Shown here in pieces: positions 4,924-5,991 of a stretch of 5,991 bases of DNA; within the stretch, counting starts at the first letter, position 1; every line of letters begins with the position of its first letter. Both the position numbers and the translations under genes were made by a program. This stretch comes from Flavobacterium sp. (GTDB lineage Bacteria > Bacteroidota > Bacteroidia > Flavobacteriales > Flavobacteriaceae). The DNA is taken from the NCBI GenBank assembly GCA_027483785.1, contig JAIXTU010000040.1:1-5991 (forward strand), written 5' to 3'. The notes below the pieces were generated by a model that saw nothing but the letters and a program-made list of their open reading frames with translations, searched no databases and was not told the origin of the DNA.

Positions 4924-5991
4924 TTCGAAGTAGGTAAACCGCTAAAGTACCGAAAAGAACGTTTGGTGTCCACACGGCCAACAACGGCGGAATGCTCGAT
5001 TTTTCGGCCAAAACACCAAAAATTTTATCGAAGAAAATATACGTAAATGCTAGAGCAATACCGATAGCTAAGTTAATTCCCATACCGCCGCGACGTTTCA
5101 TAGACGAAACGGCCACAGCAATTATAGTTAGTATAAACGCCGAAACCGGAATACTGAATTTCTTGTAATACACCACCAAATACGAACTAATGTTACTCGA
5201 ACCGCGATTGCGCTCCTTGTCGATAAAACTACTCAACTCGTGCAAACTCAAAGTCTCAGCCACGTAAACGGTAGGTGTTAAATCTTCTAAATCGAATTGG
5301 AAAATCGTATCCATTTTTGGTTTCGACTCTAACTTATCCGACAGCGGTCCGATGGTGCGTTTCTTGTATCCGTACAGCGAAAAATTCTTCTTAATCGGAT
5401 TGTATTTAATGCGATCGGCATTGATTTTAAACACCATTTTGTTGTTGGCGTCGAACTTCTCGTACGAAAAGTTGAACGCCATTTTGGCATCGTGATTAAA
5501 CGTACCTACGTGAATAAAATCGGTTTTATTCACTTGGCGAAATACGTTGCTGTTTTTCCGTATTTGCGCCTTTCCACTACTGCCCTTCAGATAGTTATAC
5601 CGGAAATTATTAAAACCTTCGCTGGCTTTTGGAACTATAAAAATTCCCATCAACAACGAAAACAAAGAGACGATCGTGGCACCAAAAATATACGGTCGTA
5701 AAAATCGAGTAAACGATATTCCGCTGCTCAGTATGGCAATGATTTCGGTGTTGTTCGCTAACTTCGAAGTAAACCAAATTACGGAAAGAAATAGAAAAAT
5801 CGGGAAAAGTAGGTTGGCGAAATAAATCGTAAAATCGAGGTAATAGAGCGCAATTTTACCGAAAGGTATTTTGTTTTCCATCATCCGATTGACCTTCTCC
5901 GCAACGTCGATCGTGATTCCGATGGGAATAAAAAGCATCAGCATCACCGAAAAGGTAGCCAAATACCGGTTCAGGATGTACTTATCGATTA
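4910..5991 (-). CDS. LptF/LptG-family permease, 5' end cut by window
   Basis: This inner-membrane subunit should work with LptB and a partner permease to extract lipopolysaccharide and pass it to the periplasmic Lpt bridge. Some 359 codons are visible. The frame stays open to the window edge and begins IDKYILNRYLATF, the usual N-terminus of the family, so only a few residues are missing; the TTG at 5962 is internal. Visible layout: one helix at about 11-31, a second at 52-75, a third at 100-119 ending in MGIFIVPKA, a periplasmic jellyroll region at about 120-270, then three helices at about 279-296, 305-327 and 335-355. Six helices with a central soluble domain is the LptF/G plan. The approximately 360-residue size favours the LptG type over the longer Bacteroidota LptF-like form. 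In Flavobacteriia a tgt gene is often just upstream; that lies outside this window. Confidence 0.9.
   Translation of the reverse strand, partial: IDKYILNRYLATFSVMLMLFIPIGITIDVAEKVNRMMENKIPFGKIALYYLDFTIYFANLLFPIFLFLSVIWFTSKLANNTEIIAILSSGISFTRFLRPYIFGATIVSLFSLLMGIFIVPKASEGFNNFRYNYLKGSSGKAQIRKNSNVFRQVNKTDFIHVGTFNHDAKMAFNFSYEKFDANNKMVFKINADRIKYNPIKKNFSLYGYKKRTIGPLSDKLESKPKMDTIFQFDLEDLTPTVYVAETLSLHELSSFIDKERNRGSSNISSYLVVYYKKFSIPVSAFILTIIAVAVSSMKRRGGMGINLAIGIALAFTYIFFDKIFGVLAEKSSIPPLLAVWTPNVLFGTLAVYLLRNAKR

Noticed and set aside
4910..5962. Start of the LptG-like gene at 5962
   Set aside because: The codon there is TTG, and the frame continues upstream through IDKYILNRYL, a typical family N-terminus, to the window edge. 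The true start is outside the window.

Overview
The window looks like a chromosomal segment from a Bacteroidota bacterium, most likely Flavobacteriia. The evidence is low GC, the style of the LptG-like permease and EamA transporter, weak purine-rich start regions in place of strong Shine-Dalgarno sequences, and intergenic elements of a kind I associate with flavobacterial genomes. All six genes that I support lie on the minus strand, so transcription runs from high to low coordinates. No transposase, integrase, tRNA, rRNA or CRISPR array is visible.

Right part (about 3906-5991): conserved housekeeping DNA, about 33-53% GC on lines counted by eye. An LptF/LptG-family lipopolysaccharide-export permease, cut by the window edge at its N-terminus, overlaps a ten-helix EamA/DMT transporter by 14 nt. 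A folded element of about 140 nt (3906-4045) overlaps the transporter's stop codon. A gene-poor AT-rich stretch then runs down to 3518.

Middle and left part (about 173-3615): an AT-rich accessory module, about 22-30% GC on sampled lines. In transcription order it holds a ParB/Srx-like N-domain protein, an adenine-specific D12-class (Dam-like) DNA methyltransferase joined to it by an ATGA overlap, a pair of intercistronic hairpins, a short DUF2971 protein, and a 72-residue protein made of three near-identical helix-strand repeats. A near-perfect 18-nt inverted repeat (173-190 and 3598-3615) brackets the module. Positions 1-279 hold no gene I can support, but they contain an 18-bp perfect palindrome.

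How the genes may work together: the ParB-like protein and the methyltransferase are almost certainly co-translated and probably act together on DNA, as a modification or defence unit. The DUF2971 and repeat-protein genes form a second close pair, 15 nt apart, of unknown function. The whole looks like a cargo block in a variable chromosomal site. A defence role is inference from gene content and context; nothing in the sequence proves it.
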